Shown: one piece after another, positions 1-7,906 of the stretch
How the letters are laid out: each line of letters opens with the position of its first letter
Position numbering within the stretch: position 1 is the first letter of the stretch
From: JAXGPP01 sp040766885
GTDB lineage: Bacteria; Planctomycetota; Planctomycetia; Pirellulales; Thermoguttaceae
Direction: 5' to 3'
Length of the DNA stretch: 64,000 nucleotides
NCBI GenBank assembly: GCA_040766885.1
Contig: JAXGPP010000010.1
Location: 248,001 to 312,000 of the forward strand
The notes under the pieces: generated by a model
Databases searched by the model: none
What the model was told of the DNA's origin: nothing
Seen by the model: the letters and a program-made list of their open reading frames with translations, nothing else
Translations under genes and position numbers: made by a program

Positions 1-459
1 AGCGACTTTGCGGCCCGCGAGCAGCCGCTCCGCAAATCGCTGTTGACGCACAACGTCAAGCCCAAGTCGGCGAAGCACGGCTGGCGATCGACGCCGCAGA
101 TCCTTGAGGCGCTGGCCGAACTGCCGAACGGCGGCAAGGTACGGGAGACGGCGGCCGCCTTCGTCGCCGGCTGCTTCGCGATCGACGCGGCTCACAAGAT
201 CCCCGGCGGCGAGATTCTGGCCGCGGCCGATCTCTTGGGCGTCGACCTCGCGGAGCGCTGGAAGACCGAGCAGCGCGGCGACCGCGGCCGGGCGTTTTAC
301 GAGTTGCACAGCAAGGACCAGCTCGCCGTGCTCGGACGGGAATTGAAGGTGGAAGTGAACGGTTCACTTCCGAAGCCGAAGGTGATCGAGCAGTTCACTT
401 CCAGCCGAGCGACGCTGGCGTTTCCGAAGTCGCTGAAGATCGTGAAGGAGCCGACATGA
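1..459 (+). CDS. C-terminal part of an unidentified, possibly ParB-like protein (5' truncated by window edge)
   Basis: The frame is open from base 1, so the true start lies outside the window; the first in-frame start inside it is a TTG at 43. The visible 152 residues are mostly helical. They end with a lysine-rich stretch of the kind that closes some phage and plasmid ParB-like proteins, but no ParB catalytic motif is visible, so the family call is weak. Its stop overlaps the next ATG (ATGA at 456), indicating translational coupling. The last 110 bases carry three copies of a decamer (see the repeat at 351-402). Most likely an early or replication-region gene of the prophage. Confidence 0.5.
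   Translation, partial: SDFAAREQPLRKSLLTHNVKPKSAKHGWRSTPQILEALAELPNGGKVRETAAAFVAGCFAIDAAHKIPGGEILAAADLLGVDLAERWKTEQRGDRGRAFYELHSKDQLAVLGRELKVEVNGSLPKPKVIEQFTSSRATLAFPKSLKIVKEPT
351..402. repeat. Perfect 21-bp palindrome plus a third copy of its decamer
   Basis: GGAAGTGAAC at 351-360 is followed after one base by its exact complement GTTCACTTCC at 362-371. GTTCACTTCC recurs at 393-402. Three copies in 52 bases inside a coding region look like an operator or iteron-type protein-binding site. One further isolated copy occurs at 23989-23998. Confidence 0.6.
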
Positions 460-641
460 GCGGGCTCCGGGACTACGACGTCTTGATGCGCTTGCCGGCG
501 GGCAGGACATGCAGCGACTGCCTGTTCTTCCGGCGGTGCAAGGCACTTGGCTACACGCACGACGACCGGACGCAGTGTGATTTCTGGCCGAGACGCTACC
601 ACCAAATCGCGATTAGGGCCGAGCCATGCCAACCAAGCTAA
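456..641 (+). CDS. Small four-cysteine protein, probable zinc-binding phage protein
   Basis: This 61-residue protein has four cysteines (positions 20, 23, 29 and 42) in a CxxC-x5-C-x12-C layout followed by FWPRRY. That layout suggests one zinc site or a small redox knuckle. It is joined to its upstream neighbour by an ATGA overlap and overlaps the next start (626) by 16 bases, so it sits in a tight cluster of small prophage genes. I do not recognise a named family. The Cys spacing and the coupling are the evidence that it is real. Confidence 0.6.
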   Translation: MSGLRDYDVLMRLPAGRTCSDCLFFRRCKALGYTHDDRTQCDFWPRRYHQIAIRAEPCQPS

Positions 642-1084
642 CCAAGCCGGTTCGCCGGCGGATCGGCGACCTGGTGGTGACGATCCACGCTGGGGCGCTG
701 CACGTCCGGCAATGTCACTGCCGCTCGGGCGTGTCGATCGACTGGAGCGAGTTGGCTGCGGCGGTCGACCAGCCGGCGACGATCCGCGAGGCCTTCGAGC
801 GGCCCATGCCTTACGGCTGGGCGCCGCGGGCCGGCGAGACGGTGTTCGTGCGGCGGGAGCCGAGCCGGACAAGCCGGACGGGCCGCGTCGAGCGGACGTC
901 GTACCGCGTGGGCACCGTGCGTGCCACGCTCCCCGCCGTGCCGGACCCGCTCTACAAGATCGACGTGCCGGCCGCCGGCGGCCGCGTCGTCACACTAACG
1001 GTATTCCGAGGGCAAATCCGGCCCTGCCAGTACCTGGTGGTGAAACTGACCAACGGCCGGGCAAACAGGAGGATCAAGCCGTGA
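626..1084 (+). CDS. Hypothetical prophage protein, source of a duplicated C-terminal module
   Basis: This 152-residue basic protein is predicted to be rich in beta strands. Its start ATG at 626 lies inside the end of the preceding gene and its stop overlaps a GTG start (GTGA at 1081). The last 45 codons (950-1084) are repeated, without indels and with a 41-base identical core, at 2114-2248. Two cysteines near residues 30-32 and one near residue 130 are the only motif-like residues. No function is assigned. Confidence 0.65.
   Translation: MPTKLTKPVRRRIGDLVVTIHAGALHVRQCHCRSGVSIDWSELAAAVDQPATIREAFERPMPYGWAPRAGETVFVRREPSRTSRTGRVERTSYRVGTVRATLPAVPDPLYKIDVPAAGGRVVTLTVFRGQIRPCQYLVVKLTNGRANRRIKP
950..1084 (+). 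repeat. Direct repeat copy 1 (135 bp)
   Basis: This copy forms the 3' end of the gene at 626-1084. It aligns without gaps to 2114-2248; the longest identical run is 41 bases, in the segment encoding CQYLVVKLTNGRA. The two copies flank about 1 kb containing the minus-strand gene at 1576-1875 and its terminators. Confidence 0.9.
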
Positions 1085-1284
1085 TTTCGACGATCGAAGT
1101 CGCAGTGCGGGATGAGGCCGAGCGGCTGGCGATTGAGAGAGCGCTTCGGGAGGATGATGTGCGGGCGTTTGTCGTGATCGTTGGGGCTCTGATGCCCTTC
1201 AGCAAGCCCGTTCAGGCCGCCATGCTCAACCTCGCCGCAGTGATCAGCAAAGAGAATCGGACCAGCGACCACGTCAGGCCATGA
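1081..1284 (+). CDS. Small hypothetical prophage protein
   Basis: This 67-residue protein starts with GTG at 1081, overlapping the upstream stop (GTGA). The sequence is acidic and amphipathic in its first half, then a hydrophobic stretch (FVVIVGALMPF) and a helical end. The GTGA coupling and continuation of the same operon argue that it is translated. Family and function are unknown. Confidence 0.5.
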   Translation: MISTIEVAVRDEAERLAIERALREDDVRAFVVIVGALMPFSKPVQAAMLNLAAVISKENRTSDHVRP

Positions 1285-1318
1285 GCAAGCCTAAGACGAG
1301 TTCTGTCCCCACGAGCGC

Positions 1319-1353
1319 AAAAAAAGCCCGTGCCGCCAGGGAACGGCACGGGC
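1319..1353 (-). terminator. Intrinsic terminator, minus strand
   Basis: A perfect 9-bp stem (GCCCGTGCC at 1326-1334 with GGCACGGGC at 1345-1353) is followed, on the minus strand, by a run of seven T. It is the second of two tandem terminators downstream of the minus-strand gene at 1576-1875 and protects the + strand operon end at 1284 from convergent transcription. Confidence 0.8.
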
Positions 1354-1483
1354 CAAGAGCACAACACTTCCAGGAGTGATGCGCTGCACCCACCACGACA
1401 ACCCTAGCTTCGGTTTCCACGCGTAGCAAATGCTCCGACCTTGGAAATTGAGCGGACCCGACGGAGGCAGTGCGCGATCCAAC

Positions 1484-1520
1484 AAAAAAAGCCCTCTGGT
1501 CGGCGCGAAGACCAGAGGGC
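1484..1520 (-). terminator. Intrinsic terminator, minus strand
   Basis: A perfect 11-bp stem (1491-1501 with 1510-1520, core GCCCTCTGGTC) is followed on the minus strand by seven T. It lies 55 bases after the stop of the minus-strand gene at 1576-1875, which supports that gene as a real transcription unit. The 130 bases between this and the next terminator hold no credible gene. Confidence 0.85.
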
Positions 1521-1575
1521 TAGGCGGTTCCGAGCGAGCTGGTTAGTCGCTCAGCATCTCTGTTGATCGGCAATG

Positions 1576-1875
1576 CTAGTCAGCATCTTCAGAATCGCAA
1601 AACGTCTCCGCAAGAGCCGCGTAAGCCGTGCGTTCGACGTCCGTGAGCCTCTCCACCTGTCTTGGCGAGAGCTTCTTCCCGATCAGGGCTGCGTAGGCCA
1701 ACAGATCGCGGCCGGTAAGGCGAGACAGAACACTTTCGGGAACCAGACAGTTCCTCAACGCGACGTAGGCCATCAACTGTTCGCTCGTCAGATCATCGAG
1801 AAACGGCCTCGGCAGAGGTGTGCCCGTGATTGCCGTGGCGGCGATTAGTTGATGACCTCGCAAGCCCGCCAGCAT
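1576..1875 (-). CDS. Small three-repeat helical protein, function unknown
   Basis: This 99-residue protein is built from about three copies of a roughly 25-residue unit. Each contains LT followed by a segment ending in AYVAL or AYAAL (LTSEQLMAYVAL, LTGRDLLAYAAL, LTDVERTAYAAL). A GGAG-like ribosome site precedes the ATG. It is transcribed against the surrounding phage genes and is followed by two strong intrinsic terminators, so it is an independent unit, like a moron gene. The repeats suggest a small helical scaffold for binding protein or nucleic acid. I do not recognise a family. Confidence 0.55.
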   Translation of the reverse strand: MLAGLRGHQLIAATAITGTPLPRPFLDDLTSEQLMAYVALRNCLVPESVLSRLTGRDLLAYAALIGKKLSPRQVERLTDVERTAYAALAETFCDSEDAD

Positions 1876-2038
1876 CGATAAGCTCCGTCCGGTCTGCAGA
1901 ATGGTTTAAGAGAAACCCTAGCACGTAGGTCCGCTTTCGGTATCGCTATTCTTGGGGGCCGATGGACATGCGCCGTTGACGATTTTCTTCAGTCTCAGCT
2001 CCGTACGACCGATACAGACCGGAGAAGTCCTCCTTCTG

Positions 2039-2081
2039 AATCCACGCCTCGGTCTCAGTTGGCCAACAGGCGTGGATTTTT
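2039..2081 (+). terminator. Intrinsic terminator, plus strand
   Basis: A perfect 10-bp stem (AATCCACGCC at 2039-2048, GGCGTGGATT at 2069-2078) with a 20-base loop is followed by T residues to 2081. No annotated + strand gene ends just before it. It either ends a short RNA from the 1876-2038 interval or stops read-through before the restriction-modification locus. Confidence 0.65.
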
Positions 2082-2089
2082 GCGCGCCG

Positions 2090-2248
2090 ATGGGCTTGCC
2101 GGCCAAGGCTCCGCTTTACACGATCAACGTGCCGGCCACCGGCGGCCGTATCGTCACGCTCACGGTATTCCGAGGGCAGATCAGGCCCTGCCAGTACCTG
2201 GTGGTGAAACTGACCAACGGCCGGGCGCGCAAAAGGACAATTCCATAA
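2090..2248 (+). pseudogene. Truncated duplicate of the 626-1084 gene
   Basis: Bases 2114-2248 repeat the last 45 codons of the gene at 626-1084 with scattered, mostly synonymous or conservative changes and no frameshift, ending at TAA. The nearest in-frame ATG (2090) would give a 52-residue protein lacking the first two thirds of the parent. It lies right after a + strand terminator and 13 bases before the end of the restriction gene on the other strand. I read it as a gene remnant left by recombination. A short functional product cannot be excluded because the frame is preserved. Confidence 0.65.
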
Positions 2249-2261
2249 TCGCTCTGGCCTG

Positions 2262-4871
2262 CTACGTCAGCTTCGCCAGAATCGCTCCCCAGTCTGGTCC
2301 CTTCGGCATGACGAAGATGCACCTCCCATTGCTTCGGTCTGCCCATAGATCGCCAAGAGCGCGCTTTTCTTTCGAGTCGTCATTGCTCCAGCGGTCTTCG
2401 CCCTTGTATTCGACTACCAGAATGCGACCATCAACCAGCAGGGCCACGAAGTCGGGGTAGAACTTGTCAGTGGAGGTCTGCAGCCAGAAGGATGCCTCCG
2501 GCCGTCGTTCCAAGTTGCGGACCCAGTACTTTACGGCGTCATGCTGATCCAGGAGGGCGGCGCACTCATATTCCTCGCCGTCCCCCTTCAGTTCGCCTAC
2601 AAGGGGGAAGTAATGCCTGCGGAACTTGTAGGCTCCTTCGTAGTACCAGTTGGGCGCATAGCGATCTTGTGAGTAGTCGAAGCAGATATCCGGGCTGACC
2701 TCGACCGGTTCGGCGGCCGCTGAAAACAACTTCCGCTGGAAGGCTTCGGCGGCCGCGGCCTGCCGGTAGTGGTCGATCTTCTCGGCAAGTGCTGTGCGCA
2801 AACGGAATTTCTGACCGGCCAAATGGTCAATCGTCAGGTCGCGCGATTCAATTAGCGACGTCAACGCCCGGTGAATGAACAGCGTCGATTCCGCGCGGAT
2901 GATGTCGGGGTGAGGAATCTGCCGATCCAGCCAATTGGTCAGGCTGGCTACGTCCCAGCCGGGTTCCATGCCCAAGAGCCGCAACTGCCGATGGATCTGG
3001 TCGACGAAGTGGACTTCTACCTTGCCCTGGTCTGTAACGTCGATTTCGCCCGTAGCCCCGCCGATATACTCCGATGGAAAATCGGCCTCTGTCAGGCCGG
3101 CGTCGCATTCTGAAAGCCGCCAAGCCGTATCGAGAAAATGCCCTTCCTCCAACAACTCAAGCTGGCCGTCCACTCGGATTGCAAGCTGGGGCACGCGGAA
3201 CGGGCCGCGTTCTTCAGGCTTCGGCTGCGCCGTCGCTCGGCCATGCGACAATTCAACAATCGCCCCCACCGCCTGCTTGCCTTCGGGTGTGATGAAGCAT
3301 TGCTCCAGCGCGACTTTGTCTTCTTCGGTCAGGAATTTCGTCACGGCCAGCGTGCTGGACTGCGGGTCAAACGTCACCCGCGCCTGAAGTTCGGCCGGCA
3401 GTCGGGTCAGATCGGGCGTTTCGGAAACCACCTGTTCGGCCTCAAAGAACATGGTACCTGCCCCAAAGAAAGTCGCTTGCGGTTCTTCCGGCGAGACGAA
3501 TAGTTCGGCCTCCAGGCGTTGAAAGCCGTTCTCAACCAGCGCGTCTTTGAGCGATGTTGCGGCCTCTGAAAACCGCCGCGAAAGCGCCAGTGCATAGGCG
3601 CAGTTCAACTCAGGGTGTTTCTTTTCCTTGGCCCCTGGCAATCGTAAGACTCGGCCCAGTATCTGTTCCACGGCCTTAGTCGATGCAAGTTCCGCCAGTG
3701 AACACAGTACATAGGCAAACGAACAATCCCAACCCTCGCTTAGCGCCTTCTGAGTTACGATAAAGCGGATGGGGCACTCGCGGGCGAACAAATCGACGTC
3801 GTCGATTTCCCGTGTCTGGCCGGTCGCTACAGCAATCTGGTCTCCGGGAATGTGAAAATCGTCAATGAGCGCTTGACGCACGATTTCAACCGTCAGCGTT
3901 TCTTTGTCCTTGAGCTTCGGCTGCGCGTGCAAGAGCACGATCGGCCGTATGTATTCTCCAGTCTGCTTCTCCTCGCTCACTGCAATGGCTTCCAAGCCCC
4001 GCTGCGTCCTCAGCGTTTCGGACAGAACCTCTTTCCATTCCGACCTGGTTTCCAGTTTGATCGGCAGCTTGACCATGTCTTCGGCCTTCAGTTCGGCCGC
4101 CGAAACATGATGCAAGATGTTGCTGGCAAACTGCCCCTTCTCCGGCTTGTGAGTCGTTTCAGGCGTAGCAGTGAACTCGATAATGCAAGATGGGTTGAAC
4201 CGTGCCAGCGTGTCAAACGACAATTGGGTTCGCGCATTGTGGGCCTCGTCCATAATGACCACGGGCCTCCACAACCGCAGCACGTTGCAGAGCGAATAAG
4301 GAATCACCCCGTCGCCATTGCGTTCAAGCAGCGCCTCCAGCTGGGCTGAGAGCCCGCTGAAATGATCCATCAAGGCGCCGGCAGATTCATAGACTTTGCG
4401 ACCTTCGGTCTCTTCCACCCGCAGCGCGGCCAGCGTAGCGACAATGATACACGTTTCGCCCGCCAGCGTGCCGCGCGTGACGTAAAGGGCCTCGGCCAGG
4501 TCCATGACCGTGATCAGCCCGCCGAAATGGGAATCAACCGCCTGGCGGTAGGGGTGTTGTCGGTCTCGCAGCGCGGCTAAGGTCTGGCCTCGAATCGCAT
4601 TGGATGGGACCAGCCAAAGGCAGACGGCCCGTTCTGCTTGGAGGTATTCCCTTGTCGCGATCCCCAGGGCATGGCAGGCCATCAATGTCTTGCCACCGCC
4701 GGTAGGAACTCGCAGGCAGGTGTAGGGCAACCCAGGCAACTGCGGAACAGCCCGATATGGCCGCTCTGTTTGGTGTAGAAATGCGATTTTCGCGCCGTGC
4801 TGTACCGTCAGTCGAAGGTAGCTTTCCAAGGCGCCCAAACTGTCTTTCTGATAGTCCCGTAGTTCCAGCAT
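2262..4871 (-). CDS. Type III restriction endonuclease, Res subunit
   Basis: This 869-residue protein is the helicase-nuclease subunit of a type III restriction-modification system; it translocates on DNA with ATP and cleaves with Mod. Visible motifs are Walker A PTGGGKT (56-62), DEAH box (208-211), motif III-like FTATPE, motif VI-like VEQILGRVLRLPG, and a C-terminal PD-(D/E)xK nuclease (PDFVALL...VVEYKGE, about 803-825). Length fits the family. The start lies 2 bases after the Mod stop, so the pair is one operon. It runs against the phage genes and has lower GC than its surroundings, consistent with acquired cargo. No inactivating lesion is seen. Confidence 0.93.
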   Translation of the reverse strand: MLELRDYQKDSLGALESYLRLTVQHGAKIAFLHQTERPYRAVPQLPGLPYTCLRVPTGGGKTLMACHALGIATREYLQAERAVCLWLVPSNAIRGQTLAALRDRQHPYRQAVDSHFGGLITVMDLAEALYVTRGTLAGETCIIVATLAALRVEETEGRKVYESAGALMDHFSGLSAQLEALLERNGDGVIPYSLCNVLRLWRPVVIMDEAHNARTQLSFDTLARFNPSCIIEFTATPETTHKPEKGQFASNILHHVSAAELKAEDMVKLPIKLETRSEWKEVLSETLRTQRGLEAIAVSEEKQTGEYIRPIVLLHAQPKLKDKETLTVEIVRQALIDDFHIPGDQIAVATGQTREIDDVDLFARECPIRFIVTQKALSEGWDCSFAYVLCSLAELASTKAVEQILGRVLRLPGAKEKKHPELNCAYALALSRRFSEAATSLKDALVENGFQRLEAELFVSPEEPQATFFGAGTMFFEAEQVVSETPDLTRLPAELQARVTFDPQSSTLAVTKFLTEEDKVALEQCFITPEGKQAVGAIVELSHGRATAQPKPEERGPFRVPQLAIRVDGQLELLEEGHFLDTAWRLSECDAGLTEADFPSEYIGGATGEIDVTDQGKVEVHFVDQIHRQLRLLGMEPGWDVASLTNWLDRQIPHPDIIRAESTLFIHRALTSLIESRDLTIDHLAGQKFRLRTALAEKIDHYRQAAAAEAFQRKLFSAAAEPVEVSPDICFDYSQDRYAPNWYYEGAYKFRRHYFPLVGELKGDGEEYECAALLDQHDAVKYWVRNLERRPEASFWLQTSTDKFYPDFVALLVDGRILVVEYKGEDRWSNDDSKEKRALGDLWADRSNGRCIFVMPKGPDWGAILAKLT

Positions 4872-4873
4872 GG

Positions 4874-6649
4874 TCAGGATACCTTGATTCCGTAGGGTAT
4901 CTGCTTGAAAACGACTCCTTCACGCTTCAGACGAGCCTTGCCCAGGCGGCTTCCTTCGCCATAGATGATCCGGGGGCCATTGTAAGCCGGCAACGCCGCC
5001 AATACGGAGTTGGTCAACACATTGCCGCCGCTCGTGCTTCGGTCACCAAGAATACCGTTGAAAAGGAGGTAGATCGACTTGCCGTTGTGAATACCCAAGA
5101 GTGGCGTCTTGCCGTTACTTCGCTTGGGAAGCGGCTCGCCTGTTTCGGCGAAATAGATATGTGCCGCCAATTCTCCGAATGTGACGCCAGAACGAATGGC
5201 TCCGGTCTCCTCAAAAACCGTGGGCCCTAGTCGGCAGTATCGAAGACCGCCACCTAAGCCTGCCTCCACGCCGCGACGAATGCCATAGAGCCGCAGATAT
5301 CCATCTTCAATCACCTTCTTCAGTTCGTCGAATTCATCACGATTGTCATCGCGGAGTTCGTCAAAGCGAGCGTTGACCTCGGCGCCTTTCTTGATAGCTG
5401 TGATGGTAAGTTTCTCTTCAGCCAGAAGTTCAGTTTCATCTCGCTGCCAAGCAGATCCATCAGGACGACGCCCGCAGATAACCGTTGAAAGACGGGGTCT
5501 TGCAATGCCCGAACAAACAGTCTCATCCATCTCAACCAAGAGAAAACGTCTGCTGCCGCCGTCGGTCTGATTGGCGTACAGCACAGCTTCCCCGGTCGTG
5601 GCACTACCTGCGAACGAATCGAGCACGATATCAGTCGGTTCTGTGGCTTGAAGCACTAGGTCGCATATCAAGCGCGGCGGCTTTGGGAAACTGAAGATTT
5701 GATCTCCCAGAACCGACCGTAACGCCTCCGTTCCATCGCTCGTGGAATGGTCGGTAATCACACTGGGAAATCCCATTACATCCGATTTCAACTCGTGCTT
5801 GAATACCTTTTGACGAAGGCGGCCGCCCGGCTTCTTGGGATAGAGCAACCGTTTGTCCTGCGCATAGCCTAGCATCGTCTCCTTAGCACAGATCCACCCT
5901 GTTCTCTTCGGACAAGGAAAGGTCTGGCCGGTGACAGGATCTGCGAAATCGTAATGTAGGTTCGGACGCTGCTCTTTGGTCGCTTTCCCGAGAAGACTGC
6001 AGGAAGTCCAGGGGCCACGTGGATCGTTGTCAGGGTTCTTGTACTTGGTGAAGTCCTTGTCTTTACCCCTAATACGCTGTTCAGCAGTCTTTCCGTACAC
6101 GAGGATATACTCATGATCCTCCGAAATCCCACTTTGCGGTCGGGTGTCAGTGAAGTGTCGAGACTTCCAGACCAAGATGCCAAGACGAGAGCGACGACCG
6201 AAGAGTTCATCCATCAACGCGCAAAGATTCTGCAGCGAGTGGTCGTCGATGCTAATGAAGATTATGCCGTCCTCTGTGAGAAACGACCGCAACATAGCCA
6301 ATCTCGGATACATCATGCAAAGCCACTTGTCGTGGCGGGACAGATCCTCGGCCTCCCTGCCGACCGTACTGCCCAGCCATTTCCGAATTTCTGGGCTGTT
6401 GACGGCGTCGTTGTAGACCCAGTTCTCGTTGCCGGTGTTGTAGGGTGGGTCGATGTAGATGCACTTCACCTTGCCCGCGTAGTAAGGCAACAGAGCTTTA
6501 AGCGCCAACAGGTTATCGCCCTGGACCAGTAGATTGCCGCTGCCCGGATCGCCAACCGATAGCTCCCGGTCGCACTTGAGCAGGTGGTAGGGAACCTCTC
6601 GGTGATGGTTCACGACCGCCTTCTTCCCGATCCAGTCCAATGTCGGCAT
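4874..6649 (-). CDS. Type III restriction-modification DNA methyltransferase, Mod subunit
   Basis: This 591-residue protein is a site-specific adenine-N6 methyltransferase and supplies the DNA recognition of the complex. The catalytic DPPYNTG (67-73) comes before the SAM-binding DSFAGSATTG (about 340-350), the beta-class order typical of type III Mod. The variable region between them (about 130-300) would set specificity. GGAGGGAGGAAG precedes the ATG as a strong ribosome site. It is transcribed leftwards from the 6650-6819 gap, followed 2 bases later by Res. In a prophage it probably protects the lysogen against other phages. Confidence 0.93.
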   Translation of the reverse strand: MPTLDWIGKKAVVNHHREVPYHLLKCDRELSVGDPGSGNLLVQGDNLLALKALLPYYAGKVKCIYIDPPYNTGNENWVYNDAVNSPEIRKWLGSTVGREAEDLSRHDKWLCMMYPRLAMLRSFLTEDGIIFISIDDHSLQNLCALMDELFGRRSRLGILVWKSRHFTDTRPQSGISEDHEYILVYGKTAEQRIRGKDKDFTKYKNPDNDPRGPWTSCSLLGKATKEQRPNLHYDFADPVTGQTFPCPKRTGWICAKETMLGYAQDKRLLYPKKPGGRLRQKVFKHELKSDVMGFPSVITDHSTSDGTEALRSVLGDQIFSFPKPPRLICDLVLQATEPTDIVLDSFAGSATTGEAVLYANQTDGGSRRFLLVEMDETVCSGIARPRLSTVICGRRPDGSAWQRDETELLAEEKLTITAIKKGAEVNARFDELRDDNRDEFDELKKVIEDGYLRLYGIRRGVEAGLGGGLRYCRLGPTVFEETGAIRSGVTFGELAAHIYFAETGEPLPKRSNGKTPLLGIHNGKSIYLLFNGILGDRSTSGGNVLTNSVLAALPAYNGPRIIYGEGSRLGKARLKREGVVFKQIPYGIKVS

Positions 6650-6819
6650 CTTCCTCCCTCCCCGGTGTCTGTTTCGAAGCGCCTAAGGTAACGATCTGCC
6701 CGGAATCTGGAAAGTGGAAAGCCACGGGAAGGAGAGCATGTCGCAGATGCCCTTCTGGTCTAATCTCGCCCTGATGGGCCGCCAGCGTACTGCTAATCTG
6801 AGACTCCGGGAGCGGAGCC

Positions 6820-7257
6820 ATGCAGAGCAACGAAGAGGCCGAGGCCGTTTTGTGGGCGGTCCTTGAGAAGGCGGCGGAGAAAAAGGGACGGCGAGACCCT
6901 TTGCACGCGGGCCAGAGCTACCACGTTCGACTGACGGTCAGCGGGGAGATTGCGGGCCGCGAAGTGAGCTGGCCGATCGCCGGCACGCTCGTGGTCGGCC
7001 ACCCGGGGGTGCGGGCGCAGACGTCGAGCCCGACGGCCGCGGCGCTGGCGGCCTACTTCCTGGGCTGCTTGAGCGCCCGGCACCGCGAGGCGATTCTGCG
7101 GAAGCTGCCCGCGGCATTCGCGAAGCTGGGCGGACTGCCCGAGGCACCACCCGCTGTGGTGGAGATGGCACAGTCGCTCTGTAAGCAGCTCCGCTCGACC
7201 GGCGAGCCCCAGGCGACGAAGCCGCCGGTGTCGTTTCTGGCGGAAACACCGAGCTGA
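6820..7257 (+). CDS. Hypothetical prophage protein
   Basis: This 145-residue protein opens with an acidic helical segment (NEEAEAVLWAVLEKAAEKKG), continues with a beta-rich middle, and ends in helices carrying one Cys. It is transcribed divergently from the Mod gene and has the high GC and codon use of the phage core rather than of the restriction genes. No family is recognised. The compact reading frame and position make it a credible early phage gene. Confidence 0.6.
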   Translation: MQSNEEAEAVLWAVLEKAAEKKGRRDPLHAGQSYHVRLTVSGEIAGREVSWPIAGTLVVGHPGVRAQTSSPTAAALAAYFLGCLSARHREAILRKLPAAFAKLGGLPEAPPAVVEMAQSLCKQLRSTGEPQATKPPVSFLAETPS

Positions 7258-7524
7258 TCGGGATTTACGAAACGGCCGCCGAAAAGCCACAATGAACAGG
7301 GGCCGACCGCGGCACACTTCGACTCGAAGTGCGTTGCCACCATGCCGCGCGCCGGCCTTTCAAGCGCGGAAGGGTCCAGCTTGGGCCCGTCCGCGCTTGT
7401 CTTTGAGGGTGGGCTAATTCGCCGCTCGCCGCAATGCGGGGAAAGCCGTATCCTGGGGACTGGCAACGCACCGGCTCTAGCGGCGGACTATCCCATGACG
7501 CGCGGCGGCGTTGCCCTCTGTCGG

Positions 7525-7549
7525 CAGCCCTTATTCTCAGAAAGGGCTG
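7525..7549 (+). promoter_or_regulatory. Hairpin overlapping the ribosome site of the next gene
   Basis: CAGCCCTT (7525-7532) pairs perfectly with AAGGGCTG (7542-7549), ending 6 bases before the ATG at 7555. The only Shine-Dalgarno-like bases for that ATG, AAAGGG, lie inside the 3' arm, so folding would hide the ribosome site. The preceding 7258-7524 holds no gene I trust (a 70-codon frame ending at 7554 has no protein-like features). Confidence 0.45.
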
Positions 7550-7554
7550 TCTAA

Positions 7555-7896
7555 ATGCTTCGGCCCGAGCAGGTTCGGCACATCGAGCAACTGCTGGCCG
7601 ACGGCCGCAAGCAGCGCGAAATCCATCGGCTGACAGGCACGGCCCGGATGACGATCCGCGCGATCGCCTCGGGCCGGCGTCCCCATTACGAACCCTGCCC
7701 GTGGTGCGGCCGGATGAAGCGCGAGGGGACGTCGTGCCCGGGCTGCACGATGATCGCCCAGGCCGCCGAACGCGAAGGCTGGCCGGTCGGCGGCGGCGAG
7801 GAATCGGACGAACCGACCCTCCAGCTCCGCGGCGAGCTGCTCCGGCGCTACGAAGAGGTTCGCCGCGGGCGGCCCCTGCGGCACGGCGCGGCGTAG
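7555..7896 (+). CDS. HTH plus zinc-ribbon protein, probable phage regulator
   Basis: This 113-residue protein begins with a resolvase/Hin-like helix-turn-helix (HIEQLLADGRKQREIHRLTG then MTIRAI, residues 8-40). A CPWC-x8-CPGC zinc ribbon follows (about 47-64), then an acidic, then a basic tail. It opens the run of + strand genes leading into the exported cassette and terminase. A small DNA-binding regulator there would suit control of late genes. DNA binding is inferred from the HTH pattern only. Confidence 0.6.
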   Translation: MLRPEQVRHIEQLLADGRKQREIHRLTGTARMTIRAIASGRRPHYEPCPWCGRMKREGTSCPGCTMIAQAAEREGWPVGGGEESDEPTLQLRGELLRRYEEVRRGRPLRHGAA

Positions 7897-7906
7897 CGGG
7901 TGCGCG

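Noticed and set aside
1291..1485. 64-codon minus-strand frame
   Set aside because: Starts inside one terminator hairpin and reads through another; not compatible with being a gene.
7342..7554. 70-codon + strand frame ending at the next ATG
   Set aside because: No ribosome site, low protein-like character, and its end lies in the regulatory hairpin.
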